Of a DNA stretch of 64,000 nt, positions 21,934 to 33,012 are shown in pieces. A model generated the notes under the pieces. The model worked only from the letters and a program-made list of their open reading frames with translations. It was not told where the DNA came from and did no database searches. The stretch comes from Bremia lactucae (Eukaryota; Oomycota; Peronosporomycetes; Peronosporales; Peronosporaceae): assembly GCF_004359215.1 (NCBI RefSeq), contig NC_090611.1:1511378-1575377 (forward strand). The letters run 5' to 3'. Position 1 is the first letter of the stretch. The number at the start of each line of letters is the position of its first letter. The position numbers and the translations under genes are program-made.

Positions 21934-22298
21934 TGTACTGGGGCACTACTGACTGAAACTGCTTCAGTACAAGTCCACTTCGCACTGCCTCACGTCACTT
22001 CACGTACACTAGTTTAATTTATATAATCAAGTTCTTCTTGTCTATGTACTTAATACTATCTTAATTATATATTAATACAAAACATGTACTAAAAGTATTA
22101 TCAGTCTTTCTCTTTGCGCGCGTCCAGCGCTGACTTGACCGCGAAGAAAGTAGATATAATGAACTATTTCTACCAATGGATAAGCTTTTAGATTATTACC
22201 ATGTAAAGGAATATTTTCCAAAATTATCTACCTTTAAGATAATATATTAATTAATAACCTTTAAGTGTTAATTTCATGTAACGATACACCCCGTTACA
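21934..22298 (-). repeat. LTR-B, 3' LTR of B1
   Basis: Minus strand reads TGTAACGGGGTGTATCGTTA from 22298 to a mutated GCCCCAGTACA end at 21934. It matches 29123-29560, 46721-47128 and the partial copy at 61633, with an internal deletion relative to the 5' LTR. Confidence 0.9.
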
Positions 22299-22316
22299 TC
22301 ACCCCTCACTTAAACG
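22299..22316 (-). promoter_or_regulatory. B1 polypurine tract
   Basis: Minus strand AAGTGAGGGGTGA ends at the first base of the 3' LTR, as expected for second-strand priming. Confidence 0.6.
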
Positions 22317-22415
22317 ACAATTACTCTGACTGTCATTGAATAGAGTGGTAACTATAAGACCACATTATTAAAAACGATGTTGATTGGTCAGAATCATCAT
22401 TTTTAATTCTATCGT

Positions 22416-23946
22416 ATGGTTGAGAAGTCCATGCGGTATGCGAATAGTGCGGCGCCTTCGGCTGCAGTTCATGCAGCCGCGGGCGACGCATTATTGTCTC
22501 TTGCGGCAGACGTTCCGTCTGCCGTAGTGTCATCTACTCCCGCAACTCCAAATGTTGCGGGTGCATGTGGTGATACACCACGTGAATGCGACCCCTCTTT
22601 GGAGGTCGACTACGAATGCGAGTTGGATGAAATGGCCGACAGAAAAGTCGCCTGATCATCGTCAGGCGGCTGACTATGAACCGTCAAATGAGGGGCTCAT
22701 TCGAGTAGACGTGCTGGTAGCATTTGCTACAGCATGTTCGGTTCTGACGATGAGGATGGTTCCTCATCGCCAGTACCGTCTCCCGTGCCGTCACCTGCAC
22801 ATATTTCTGTGCGTGGTAATGCCGATGGCGTAAGCCATCGAGATAAAAGTTCTTGTGGTACCCCTGCTTCAGTGGGTACCACTTAGGGGATCGTAGACAC
22901 TAAAATGTCTCGTCTTGCCCCCTACGAAGAAGCCGTGGCTTTTGCTCAAACAGCTAATTAATGGCTTGCCTGGAGAGACTACTCCTCAGAATAAATATCC
23001 CTTACTTATTGCGACAAAGCTACATGGCCTTGATCCCAGCGCGAAAAACTTTCGCGCTGAGGAAGATTTTTATCTCGATGCTTTTTTCAAGCATCGAGGT
23101 ACAAATTGCATCGGTTGTCACATGAGGCAGGACTTCCATACCTCGCGTGGGGTGATCCCGGTCCGTGTTGTGTTGACAACACAAAGCGAGTAAAATTAAA
23201 TTTTCTATTTCCTTTCTTCGCCCTGGGGAAGAGCTCGCATCTCTATCGAGATGCGCAATGCGATTGACGTTTTGCAATCGATTTACAAGCGCCGGGGGCG
23301 CGTGTTTTCCGATGGACCTTATGAACCATCGGATGGGTCTCGTCATACTGACGGACGAGGCCCTCAACGTCAAGAATCAGCTGGGAACGAGGCTCCCAGC
23401 TGTCATGTGAAGGTGGATAACCGCGCCAGCGAGCAAGATAACTCGTTCGCTGCCCCTTCATATCACGGGGGTTTTGGATGCGCTCCACAAGAAAACGTTG
23501 ACCACCGTGAGAATCCATCAATTGTTGTGGCGGAAGAGGAAAAATTAGATCCAACTCATGTGTCAGATCTAGAGTCGAAGATCGACAAACTCGATCGCTT
23601 CCTCCATGATTTCGAGGAGGGACTTGATCACGATCGCGGTAAGCGTCGCTCGTTGGAGCAAACGGTGCAGGCTCACCATATCGAGCGGTTGGAAGACAGT
23701 TCGAGGAGTGCGTACTCCATGTTGAAGTACGAACGGAAGTATCATCCTGTTCGCGATGAGCTGTCGTCAGCTCATCGTAGTTTCGAGGATATTCGAAACC
23801 GGCATGAGAAACTTCAGGTCCAACATGAATATCTGGTTCGCGATCACAAGAATCTTTTGGAGATTCTTGAAATGGGTGGTCAGATCCGTCCTCGGAAGAA
23901 ACCGCGTACTGATGGTACGGGCGGAGCCGACAAACGTAAAACGTAG
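22416..23946 (+). CDS. B1 antisense frame: Ala-rich, coiled-coil, basic-tailed protein (broken)
   Basis: Plus-strand frames run opposite to the element, from beside its 3' LTR back over the chromodomain and integrase linker. Segment 1 (22416-22655) is Ala-rich, then acidic (RECDPSLEVDYECELDEMAD). After frameshifts, GSDDEDGSSSPVPSPVPSPA and TKKPWLLLKQLINGLPGETT are visible. Segment 2 (23251-23946) is one intact 231-codon frame with its own ATG. Its second half is a predicted coiled coil (KIDKLDRFLHDFEEGL to HKNLLEILEMGG), ending in a basic tail RPRKKPRTDG...ADKRKT that could be a nuclear localisation signal. The same frame exists in B2 (41145-41834) with one in-frame stop and a 6-nt in-frame length difference. 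Function unknown. It could be a passive shadow of the sense frame; the substitution pattern argues mildly against that. Confidence 0.5.
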
Positions 23947-24265
23947 GTGGCAATTCTATTGTGTACGCATTGTCTCTGCAATGCAGTACACGGAAATGCC
24001 CAGTGAACTTAGGTAGTACTATACTGCTACCCACATTAATGACTACCCGCTTAGGTAAGTTTATCGTATAGAGTAGTACTAGGTCATTAATTATAAATGA
24101 AAGAACGTTTGCTCTTTCATGTTTGTCTGCGTTCCGTTTCTGCCGGCCCACTGCGTTAGCAATGGAAGTCTTTACGGAACGGACTACTGATTCTCGAGCC
24201 AGCAGCAATTCCTCTGCTGACTCATTTGTTTTGTCTTTTTCAGTGCGCACAAAGCGCACTGCCAT
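23243..24265 (-). pseudogene. B1 integrase C-terminus with chromodomain
   Basis: A 340-codon open frame. The integrase tail carries a GPY-like segment (VGSSIVLPKFTGHFRVLHC, TFYVCRLRPYHQYA), then a Pro/Ser/Asp-rich linker of about 150 residues, then a chromodomain (FLVERIQNPRD, YLARWRGYPPSHDSWEPRS) with its aromatic residues kept. Chromodomains steer chromoviral integration toward marked chromatin. Nearly the whole frame overlaps the plus-strand coiled-coil frame. The rest of the integrase is in other frames, so the polyprotein is broken. Confidence 0.85.
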
Positions 24266-24275
24266 GAGATCTTTC

Positions 24276-25226
24276 TCATCTTCGATGTCGAAGCAATCGA
24301 CATCGACATTTCCCGCGTCGTTGGTAACTCCAACGCGTGATGAGCATGAGCCAGAACAGGCTTTTCTCGTGCGAGTCTACCCCCCCCCCTAGACTATAGG
24401 ATCCCTCTAATTGGGCGGGTATGCGTGGATGGCGTGAGCCATTCACGAAGAGCGGTGTATGCGTTGTGAACGCATGCACCGAATTACTGATGGCAAATTC
24501 GACCATCGGTAAAAACTCGCTCCAATTCGGATACGATTGTACGTAACCTCGAAGTATCTCTTCGAGGACGGATTTTTACGCGTTCCGTCTGAGCATCTGT
24601 CTCTGGATGATCAGAAGTTGACATAGTCAGCCGTGTTCCGAGAGATCGGAACACGGATTGCCAATAAACACCGCCGTAAACCGTAGAGTTTGAATACCGT
24701 GTCGATAAAGACACGGGCACAGCCCGGAGATCGACTCTGCTACTGCAGCAAGATGTACCATCTTGCAGAATCTGTCTACAAAAACAAGGATTTATTGTTT
24801 TTGTGATCGTTTTCGGGAAATCCGAAGACGAAGTCCATAGATACGGACTGCCAATATTCTGCCGGAAGTGGTAGAGGTTGAAGAGGTGCAAGGGATGAAG
24901 GGCTAGGCTTCACCGTTGACATACCTCGCAAGCACGAATAGACTTGCACACGAACTGATACTGGCGGGGCCAGTAAAAGTATCGACTTACCATGAGTAAG
25001 TCTTCGCACGTCCACGATGCCCACCTGCTGGAGCATCATGACACTCATACATGATGCGCAAGCGCAAATCATTGTGAGTTGGGACGACGACACGTGGAGT
25101 GTCGCCGGCAACGGCTGTGTAATACAATAAGCCGTTACGTGTTGTGTATCGATCGGATGACGATCGATATAAAGCCGGTAAATCTTTAAAAGATTTATCG
25201 GATGGATTCATTAAATGATCCATCAA
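24276..25226 (-). pseudogene. B1 integrase N-terminus and core remnant
   Basis: The zinc-binding start (YECHDAPAGGHRGRAKTYSW), the CEVCQ finger half in another frame, and the first core Asp (SVSMDFVFGFPENDHKNN) are visible. A 37-nt deletion near 24670 compared with B2 removes the segment around the second Asp (LVSDRDPP in B2). GTRLTMSTSDHPETDAQTER keeps the last-Glu region. A run of ten C residues at 24380-24389 (nine in B2) shifts frame. Inactive. Confidence 0.85.
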
Positions 25227-25405
25227 ACAAAGAAGGTCCTTATCTTCTTCGTAGGCTTTCTTATGTCATCAAACAAGGTTGATAACGGAAAATTTGAAAT
25301 GAGTGTTGCAAAAGAGGAATTATTTCCACTGTTGGAATGCGCAGCCGGCTCGTAATCAGGTCGGCGTGATAACGCATCAGCGACGACATTAAGTCTTCCT
25401 GGATT

Positions 25406-25771
25406 TTATTCCACGGAGAAATATACTCCGCGAAAAGGATAGCCCCACCTCACCATTCTTTGCGAGAGGTGTGGGCTGTATTCGGCCGTGCGTAATGACG
25501 CATGGTCCGTATATATGATGCAAGGTTTATCTCCGAGGAGATAGACGCTAAACTTAGCCAGTGCATATTTCATGGCAAGGAGTTCCTTGTCTTGCACTGA
25601 ATAATTGCGTTTAGCTGGTTGAAGCTGACGCGATTGGTAACAGACGACGCGCTCCGCGCCGTCTGTATCATATTGCATTAGCGCGCAGCCGATTGCGAAA
25701 TCTCCGGCGTCACATACCACATGGAATGGTCTGTCTTGAACTGCAATCGCAAAGATGGGCAATTGAATCAA
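25406..25771 (-). pseudogene. B1 RNase H domain
   Basis: Gypsy RNase H: FHVVCDAGDFAIGCALMQ, KELLAMKYALAKFSVYLLG and IIYTDHASLRTAEYSPHLSQ are in one frame of 121 codons. It is followed by a frameshift before the integrase connection. Confidence 0.85.
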
Positions 25772-25998
25772 GCTTTGCTTGATACCTTCAAAGGAACGCT
25801 GGCAATCAGCAGTCTATTGCCATTTCTCCTCTTTATTATAAGAGACGAGAGAGATGAACTGCCATATCGGAATAATTGCGGGAGTACTTGTGCAAGTATG
25901 CCGCTAATCCAAGGAACTTTCTAAATCTCTTGACATCGACTGGAACTGGCCAGTCGGTGATTACCTTGATCTTTTCGGGATCACGGCGCACGCCATGT

Positions 25999-26842
25999 TT
26001 ACCGACAATGCTTCAAGAAGTGTATATTCGCTGCAAGCGAATATACTCTTCTTGAGATTTGCGTACAACTTATGCTTTCGCATAAGTGTACGAACTGACG
26101 AACGTGTGTTTTATGAGCTTCCAAGTTCGTCTTTCCATCCATGCTATGGTTGAATGCATCGTCGAAATAACTCGATGCAATTTTTCGCACCAGATTTAAC
26201 AGATTAGTTTTGCATCTGTTGAATGTTGCAGGGACGTTACTAAGCCCCTGTGGCATTACTAGACATTCCCAGAGCATCCTACTGGGAGTGATCACTGCTG
26301 TGTACGGGATGTCCCGTTCACGCATAAGGATCTTATAAAATCCATCCATCAGATCCATAGACGAAAAGATGGTATACCATCAATAATTACGTCTTTTCTA
26401 GGAATCGGCGCTTGAGCCGGTTTCGTTGCAGGATTTAGTTTGTTGAATGCGTGCACTATCCGCCACCCTCCTGTGGCCTTTCGCACACAGAAGGTCAGAG
26501 AGCTATGTGGGGAGATTGACTCCCTCGCATGACCTGCTTTTAATCGATCGATAAAGAATTTATCGATCTCAAGTACTTGTTCACGAGGCAGTGCCACTGC
26601 TTCATGACACAGTACTTCGAGCCCGATGTAAGTTCGATCTCATGTCGAGTGCCTTTATTCTTAGGCAACTCGCATGGAACTGTTTCAGGGATTACATCCC
26701 TGAATTCAATCAAATCCTTATATAAAGGATTTGTCTTAAGTGACTCCCAGGATTGAGTAGTATATCTCTCAATCCGAGTCTTCACATCGAGGACACTTTC
26801 GTCCATCAATGAGCTGCTACGAACCCGTTCGTTCTCTGCCAA
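25999..26842 (-). pseudogene. B1 reverse transcriptase
   Basis: Fingers and palm lie in two overlapping frames. 26349-26842 carries HEIELTSGSKYCVMKQW, SSLTFCVRKATGGWRIVHAF and AQAPIPRKDVIIDG. 25999-26358 carries MDLMDGFYKILMR (first catalytic Asp) and SSYFDDAFNHS (YxDD). A frameshift at about 26355 separates them. Very similar to B4 at 62042-62893. Confidence 0.88.
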
Positions 26843-27957
26843 TTTACCGCTGACCGAATATCGGTTACGTATTCGTCACAGAGGACGAATACGCAGATCT
26901 GCTTGATTCTACCACGATGCAGATCTCTCAAGAACCGGTTGGGTTCTAGGGTCAGTAATTGAGTTATCTCCGAAGTTAACTTCGGAGGCGCACATAAATC
27001 AAGAGTATAAGCGCCTAATCTTAATCCGTCATAAACCAAGGCATTCAATGTCTCGGTTTTTTCCTGGGATTTATCCACAGGTTGCCCGAGGAATCAATCC
27101 TTCGGGATGCTGAAGTCTAGTCATCTTCAGCATTAACTATTTGAGGAGATTTCTCCTTAAGCACGTGCGGACTTATTCTCTCAATGTCTTCCGACTGTGA
27201 TTGCGCTATCACAGTCGGGTCCGCTACGGTCGACTCTCGACTCGACCTAGGATAAACATGTTGTCCATTTTGGACAACAGGTTTCTTCCTTGAATGTCGC
27301 CCGCTAGACGTACATTCATCTCTCAATCCACTCGACTTCTTCGAGTGGTGGACCTTCGGCGCTACCTGTGCACTCGCACAGCCGCCGGCAGCTGACTTCA
27401 CAGGGTGATTAATAATCAGACTCTGATCTTGTGGAGTCGTATTTACGACCGTACCACAAGTGAGGCCATCGCACTCACTCGTAGTACATCCACACGTTTG
27501 TGGACGCTCCAAGACGTTCATCAGATGGCCATCTGATGAACAAGTGGCAGGCATCATACGTATCAATGCTGCCAGCTGATTCTTGGCTCATATTTTCGGA
27601 GCCAAGGCATCCCTAAAATGACATCAAATTTGTCATCTAAATCGAGTACGATGAAATCATCATCATACTGTAAATCTTTTAAGTGTACTGAAATCTCACT
27701 ACGTGTTTCATCACTGTCATCGATGCGCCTGTCGCTAGACGCACCGTCATCCTCGATGGACGGATGTCGCGCTCAACATATTTGAGCTTACGACTTTCTA
27801 TCGACTGGCGACGGATATAGTTATTTGACGCCCCACAGTCCAATAGGGCTCTAAGAGACAAATTAATTGTCACTTTTAACTTCAAAGTGATGAGGGATAC
27901 CTCATCACCAGGTGCAGAGACACATAATGATTGCCTGTTTGGAGCAATTTTAGTCAA
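26806..27957 (-). pseudogene. B1 protease and pol linker
   Basis: Retropepsin-like domain at 27679-27957 with LRALLDCGASNNYIRRQS, where the usual D-T/S-G is D-C-G. It is followed by a linker at 27117-27566 and then 26806-27078. The linker is rich in Ser, Thr and Pro, with no recognised domain. From 27148 to 28063 the DNA is identical by eye to B2 at 44689-45604. Confidence 0.8.
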
Positions 27958-27999
27958 GAGATTTACAAATTCTCTTGAGGTTGCTGGATCAGTAGGGCG

Positions 28000-29040
28000 T
28001 TGCGCTTCTACTGACCCTGACCATTTTTTTGGCGGTCCACCTCGTTTTTGCGATTTCGCAACAACGTCGGACCCGTGACCGTTGCCCTTTTTGCATTAGG
28101 TCCATATTTATGGTCAGTACCTCTCGGTACTGGGCGTGAAGCACTACGATTATTAGCATAGTGTCCTAACTTTTGACAGCGATTGCATTTTTCTGCAATC
28201 GCTTGTTGTTTGAAAAGCGAGGTCTCTCGCTTTCGATGTAAGAGAGGTCCATGTGCTCTGGACTTCCTAAATCGTGTCGTCATGGAGGACGATACGATGA
28301 CGAACTAGCTTAAGCCTGTCTCAAGCTTAAAATCCTTCTATTCCGCAACGGATGTTGCTTCTTGAAGCGTATCCAGTCCCAAGCGGAACAGGTGGGTCTT
28401 TACGGGACCATCCGTAAGACCTTGCATGAACACCGTAATCAACGTGTGTTCTTGGACTATGTTATTTGTTATACAACTCGCTAAGAGTCGTATGTGCTGA
28501 AAATATGCGTGAACATCACGCTTGCCTTGCTTAAGTTTCAGAAGCTCTGAACGAGCTCTGAACTCAGCCCTTGGCGGTTCAAACGTCTGTTTGAGCCGGG
28601 CTTTAAAAGCCTATAGCGACCCAAAGACGTATGGGTCGCGCAACGTAAGGCTCAATGCCCAAGTTTTGGAGCGACCTGCCTAATCTGATTGAGCGAATGC
28701 GACTTGCATTTGCTCGTCGACGATGTGACGTGCCCTTAATGCATCGTCCAACTCGACAAACCATCTCAAGAGAGAGTCTTCTTCGACTCCCCTATACTTA
28801 GAGATGTCAATCTTTCAGGTTTCCGGACGACGCGTGTGCGTCATCCCAGGTACAGGGTTCTGTACTTGTTGTAACCTCAACAATTCTGCCTGTTGAGAGC
28901 CTTGCGGATTAAGCAAGGCTACCTTCTCCTTCGCCTCGTCATGTTCATGTGTATGAACTTGGCGATGATAAATAGAGGGCATCTTTGTCAAAATCGGACA
29001 GCATGGCCAAGATGGCATCGTTCCCTACGGTCGAACTCAT
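28000..29040 (-). pseudogene. B1 gag
   Basis: It begins at the ATG at 29040 with SSTVGNDAILAMLSDFDKDA, parallel to B2. It continues in other frames through the capsid region, and has a zinc knuckle CNRCQKLGHYA whose last cysteine is lost (NNRS where B2 has HECS). Several frameshifts and stops interrupt it. Confidence 0.8.
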
Positions 29041-29105
29041 TCGTTTGACCGCACTCCTTTCTATGTCACTTAGAAAGGAGTAGCTATCACGCGAAACGGA
29101 CGAAC

Positions 29106-29120
29106 TACAAAGTGCTACCA
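29106..29120 (-). promoter_or_regulatory. B1 primer binding site
   Basis: TGGTAGCACTTTGTA on the minus strand, two bases (CC) after the 5' LTR. The first eight bases equal those used by families A and C. Confidence 0.65.
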
Positions 29121-29122
29121 GG

Positions 29123-29560
29123 TGTAACGGAGCACTACTGACTTGTACTGTTTCAATAAAAGTCCACTTCGCACTGCCTCGGTGCGAGTGGTGCCTCACG
29201 TCAGTTCACGCACCTAGTACGTGCAAAGGAAGACTCTCTTTATAGCACTTGCTTAAAAGAGGTTGATAAAACCGTATTTAATATAATTAAGTTCTTCTGC
29301 TTCTGTCTATTAAGTACTAAATTAATTTTAAACTAATACAAAACATGTAATGAAGTCTTATCTGTCTTTTTCTTTTGCGTGCGTCCAGCGCTGACTGGAC
29401 CGCGGAGAAAGTAGATATAATGGTGTATATCTACCAATAGATAAGCTTTTAGGAAATTACCACGTAAAGATATATTCTCCAAATATTCTCTACCTTTTAG
29501 ATAATATACAATTAACAACCTTAAAGTGTTAATTTTCTTGTAACGATACACCCCGTTACA
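29123..29560 (-). repeat. LTR-B, 5' LTR of B1
   Basis: 438 nt from TGTAACGGGGTGTATCG to CTCCGTTACA on the minus strand, followed by the primer site and gag. Confidence 0.92.
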
Positions 29561-29999
29561 CGTGTAGATCGGTTGATTCAAACTAAAATCAACCAATTAA
29601 AAGAATCACTGTCTTATCGCGTCAATATTACCAAAATTGGTAATATTGGAACTGTTAAGTCGAATTTGATAAAAGACCAAAAAATCTATTGATTTTCTCT
29701 TAAAGGAAATCGTATTTATTATTCCTCTTACCGAAAATAATATTTATGAAACGGAAACACCATTACAATGTACTTACAGGGCTTTTTAAATATGACCTGA
29801 ATGCCTTTAAGAAATTACCCCGTATTCACCTAACATATGCTCCAGCGCAATTAACAAATTGACGAAATTGACAACCAGAAATAATTCGGAGTGTACTACT
29901 TCAATAGCTTTTAAATGTCAAGTAAAATTTGACGCTTACAGATTTAATTAATACATCAACATTAAATTACGTAGCATCATTGTTGTTTGTATTATCCTT
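29561..29999. other. AT-rich intergenic region
   Basis: Lies between B1 and the effector candidate, on the effector's 3' side. No gene seen. Confidence 0.5.
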
Positions 30000-30425
30000 T
30001 TAGTTGTCATCTGTATTGAGCTTTTCCATGCCATTTTCAAGATCTATTCTCTTTCTTGCATCGGCTCTTTTTCTTCTTTTTGCTGCCATTGTTTTTTCAA
30101 CTGGGTCTATCTCTCTTTTTACAGTCTCTGATTTGCTTGTAGCTCCTTTTGCGGTTGAAGCTGTATCAGTAATCTCTTTCGCGGCTTCTTGGAACAACTT
30201 CTCGTCTTCTTTGGAGAATTTGAATAGTTTGGAGCTGGAAAACATTCTCTCCTCAGATTTCGCAGATTTGCGCAGTTCTCCAGCTTTCAGGTATCTAGCA
30301 ACTGGCGCGACTGGGATTGTGTCACGCATTTCCTGCTCTATATTAGCGGCTACGAGGAAAGCACTCGAATCTCCGAGGGAAATCGCAGACACAAAAATAC
30401 TGCTAATCAGGAGCATACGCACCAT
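30000..30425 (-). CDS. RxLR-like (RYLK-EER) secreted effector candidate
   Basis: A 141-residue single-exon protein starting at the ATG at 30425. A hydrophobic signal peptide (MVRMLLISSIFVSAISLGDS) is followed by RYLK at residues 44-47, a variant of RxLR, and SEER at 57-60. The spacing is typical of the oomycete RxLR-EER host-translocation region. The C-terminal part is charged and helical (FKFSKEDEKLFQEAAKEI), without an obvious WY fold, and has a clear basic cluster AAKRRKRADARKR at 114-126, a likely nuclear localisation signal. Such proteins are delivered into plant cells to alter host processes; the target here is unknown. An upstream in-frame ATG at 30524 would put the signal peptide internally, so 30425 is preferred. 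It is a lone gene between repeats, which is common for effectors. Confidence 0.75.
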   Translation of the reverse strand: MVRMLLISSIFVSAISLGDSSAFLVAANIEQEMRDTIPVAPVARYLKAGELRKSAKSEERMFSSSKLFKFSKEDEKLFQEAAKEITDTASTAKGATSKSETVKREIDPVEKTMAAKRRKRADARKRIDLENGMEKLNTDDN

Positions 30426-30466
30426 GTCGCTCGTTGAAATAAGAAAGAAAGAGATCTTACTGAGAC

Positions 30467-30488
30467 GGAAGCAAAATGATAATGACTC
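30467..30488 (-). promoter_or_regulatory. Oomycete Inr/FPR-like core promoter of the effector
   Basis: Minus strand GAGTCATTATCATTTTGCTT resembles the oomycete initiator plus flanking promoter region (TCATT, short spacer, CAWTTT). It lies about 45-60 nt upstream of the ATG, a usual distance. The spacer is one base shorter than the consensus. Confidence 0.45.
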
Positions 30489-30524
30489 GCTCCAATTAAA
30501 ACTGTAGCGGTCTCTTGAAAACAA

Positions 30525-32139
30525 AAATTAAAATTAGACGAGTCATGCAATCGATTGCCACCAATGAAGTGGTGGTAGCCTTGTCGCAGTAGACCTAATG
30601 CGAAAAAGATTAGATTTTTTATGCAAGTTGTAAGGGATAGTGACGCTAACAATAGCAAGTATGAGCTAATATAACGAGACTTTCGAAAAACTCCGATCAG
30701 GTGGAAGATCCAATACCATTTATCTTGCTTGAAATAGAATGGGGGACCTGACTGTGCGGTGACCATAGGCTTTGTTAGTTTGCAGTGGCTATCGGGCAAT
30801 AAATATCTTATGATAGATAAAGAGTAGACATGACAGTCCTGTTTATCATACAAGAATGTCACTGTTTAGCAATTTGTGCCTCCCCCAACCGAAGTTTCTT
30901 AAAAAAAGAACGAGCGGATAACGTGATGCGCTGGCATGCGCGAATCCACTTTTATGGACAAGACGTGAGCGGGACGACATCCTCCCGTTCCTGGACGGAG
31001 ATAAAGCCTTTTAGCGTAGGACACGTGGAAATCTTGACTTTTTCGTTGCGACAAATAGAGCCGGCATCTGATTCATATAAATATGATGGCTTCTTTTTGC
31101 ACGAAAATTAACGACACGTTTGCTTAACAAATAAGACAAAGCACAACATATTGAATATTTTGCAGCCAATATCACGTGCTTAGGTATTTAATAGACTCAT
31201 TGCGCCATTAAGATATAAAGTAATGTCATATCGAACCATTGTACAAGCTCAACAATTGCTGTGGTCACAATATCGGAAGCAAGCCGACAACTAATCGAGA
31301 TGCCGTAAAAAAAACTTCCAGCAACTTTCTTGGACTGTTCGGAAATGGATGCGACATTCATGCGTTATTTCGCATCGCAAGCATTGAGCTGGAAAAAAGT
31401 TCAGATTAATTAAGACCATGTTTTTACCACCAGCTGCAGAAACGAAATTTCAAATATATACATCACGCTCATCGATAATTGAAATCATCTGGAAGAGAAA
31501 ATTGGGTATTCATGCGACGATTGAGCGACCAGATGACTTAACACCATGCGACAACACCAAAATATAGTTAGCCCCGGGAGTGATGACACAGCCATTTTAA
31601 AAAGTTGCGTTTTAACCAATATTGTGTCGACACACGCTTCACCACGAGAAATCAAAGCTCCATATATCCTTTTGCAAGGCAAACGATATTTTTACTTGCG
31701 CGTAAAGCATGAGATGCAGTTTTGAGGACAAGAAGTATCCTATAATAGCGTCATTGATATTGGAGATCCGCAAGGGAATTTTAGATTTATATGCCCGATA
31801 AACAATTTAGGCAACAATAAAAGTATTATTTTGTCCCCAATGATGCAGCAAATGAAGTGCAAGCCACTAAGTAGGAGTGAAGTATGAAAGTAGAATACCT
31901 TCACTCGTCTTTTTGGATCCTTTTGACAAATGATGTGGCTAGATTAAAACTAGACACTGTTTTATTCACGTTCGACTAGGGAAATATATTTAAACCAAAT
32001 GTAATTAAATATAAACTTTATCCAATGATTGGATGCCATCTGTAGATGTGTATTCCTGCATGGCGAGCTTACTTTTTTAAATCGCAGATGATGTCTTGAT
32101 CCCCTTAAATGCGAAAGCACATTAAGACACAAGGGTGGG
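30525..32139. other. Intergenic region without recognised genes
   Basis: AT-rich. Frames at 30830-31111 (plus) and 31485-31682 (minus) have no recognisable domain or convincing signal peptide. Nothing else supported. Confidence 0.45.
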
Positions 32140-32349
32140 TGTAGACAGGTGCTACTATAGCAGCCACGCTCTACTTACGCACACACCTTTAGGCACAGTG
32201 AGAAGGCGGTTTGACCGTCTTCTCACACGTGCAGTGAGATTGTTGGTGGGCCCCTAAGCGACCTCACCCAACGAGCTAAGTACTTTAGTACAAGTGTCGT
32301 CACGGAAGCGGTAATCCGTCTTCACGTGCGCACTTCTTAAGTTGAAAGT
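32140..32349 (-). repeat. Partial LTR-A (3' terminal part), variant subtype
   Basis: 210 nt matching only the 3' portion of LTR-A. Its sequence (TGCTACTA near the end, CTTCACGTGCGCACTT) is closer to the copy at 54317 than to the full LTR beside it. It ends exactly where the next LTR-A begins. Confidence 0.8.
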
Positions 32350-32880
32350 TGTAGGTGGGCAAGTCTTTATGGGGGCACGCTCTACTTAAGCACACACCCT
32401 AGCGCAGCGGAGAAGCTGTTTGACCGTCTAATTTCGTGTGCCGTGAGGTAATTGTGGTGGGCGCCTTAGCGACCTCATCCAACGCACTAGGTACTCTGGT
32501 AAACGTGTCGTCACGGGAGCGGTGATTCGACTCCTCGTGCGCACTTGATAAGTAGAAAGTAGTTTGAGACCGATTTAAATATAATCGCATTAAATATAAA
32601 TTCCAATTTTTACCAAATTGAACTGTCATCTCTATTGATTACACTAATATGTTTTGCGAGCGTATCTCTATATATCTCGCGTAACGGATGACGCTAGGCG
32701 ACATCCCTCCTAATGTGAATGCACCTATGTGCATCACATACACAAGGGTTGGTCACAAATGTGAACCACACTCAAGTGGTGGGTCTAATTACTTTATTTA
32801 AGAAATTGACCATCCCCTTGAGTACACCAAGTGTATTTAACGGGGACTGTGTAACATTAGGGCAACTTTAGCCAGTTACA
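32350..32880 (-). repeat. LTR-A copy 4, 3' LTR of element A3
   Basis: 531 nt in minus orientation, adjoining a purine-rich AAGGGAGTGGATAG at 32881-32894, as expected for a polypurine tract. This makes it the 3' LTR of a minus-strand element. Confidence 0.88.
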
Positions 32881-33012
32881 CTATCCACTCCCTTAAAGAA
32901 CGAAGTTACATTTTAAACTTCGATAAAGTGGAAGGAAGAACTATGCTGCTTGACGCGCCGCTAAGTCTCTGATTCACTCTAGCGACCTCTGTTTTCATAC
33001 ACGGCGCCAAAG

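Larger units (their letters stand above)
21934..29560 (-). mobile_element. Gypsy family B element B1, nearly full length
   Basis: A 7.6-kb minus-strand Ty3/gypsy chromovirus-like element with both LTRs (29123-29560 and 21934-22298). In order: primer site, gag, protease, linker, RT, RNase H, integrase with C-terminal chromodomain, then about 950 nt before the 3' LTR occupied by plus-strand frames. Stops and frameshifts disrupt gag, RT and integrase. Flanks (CGTGT at 29561, TAAAT before 21934) show no matching target duplication. The two LTRs differ in length (438 against 365 nt), so the insertion is old or recombined. Confidence 0.92.

Noticed and set aside
24380..24389. C-run in family B integrase as a programmed frameshift site
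   Set aside because: The run differs in length (10 and 9) between damaged copies and is at no gag-pol border; simple slippage explains it.
30004..30507. Plus-strand 167-codon frame opposite the effector candidate
   Set aside because: The minus strand has signal peptide, RYLK, EER, basic cluster and a promoter-like element; the plus frame is a low-complexity shadow.
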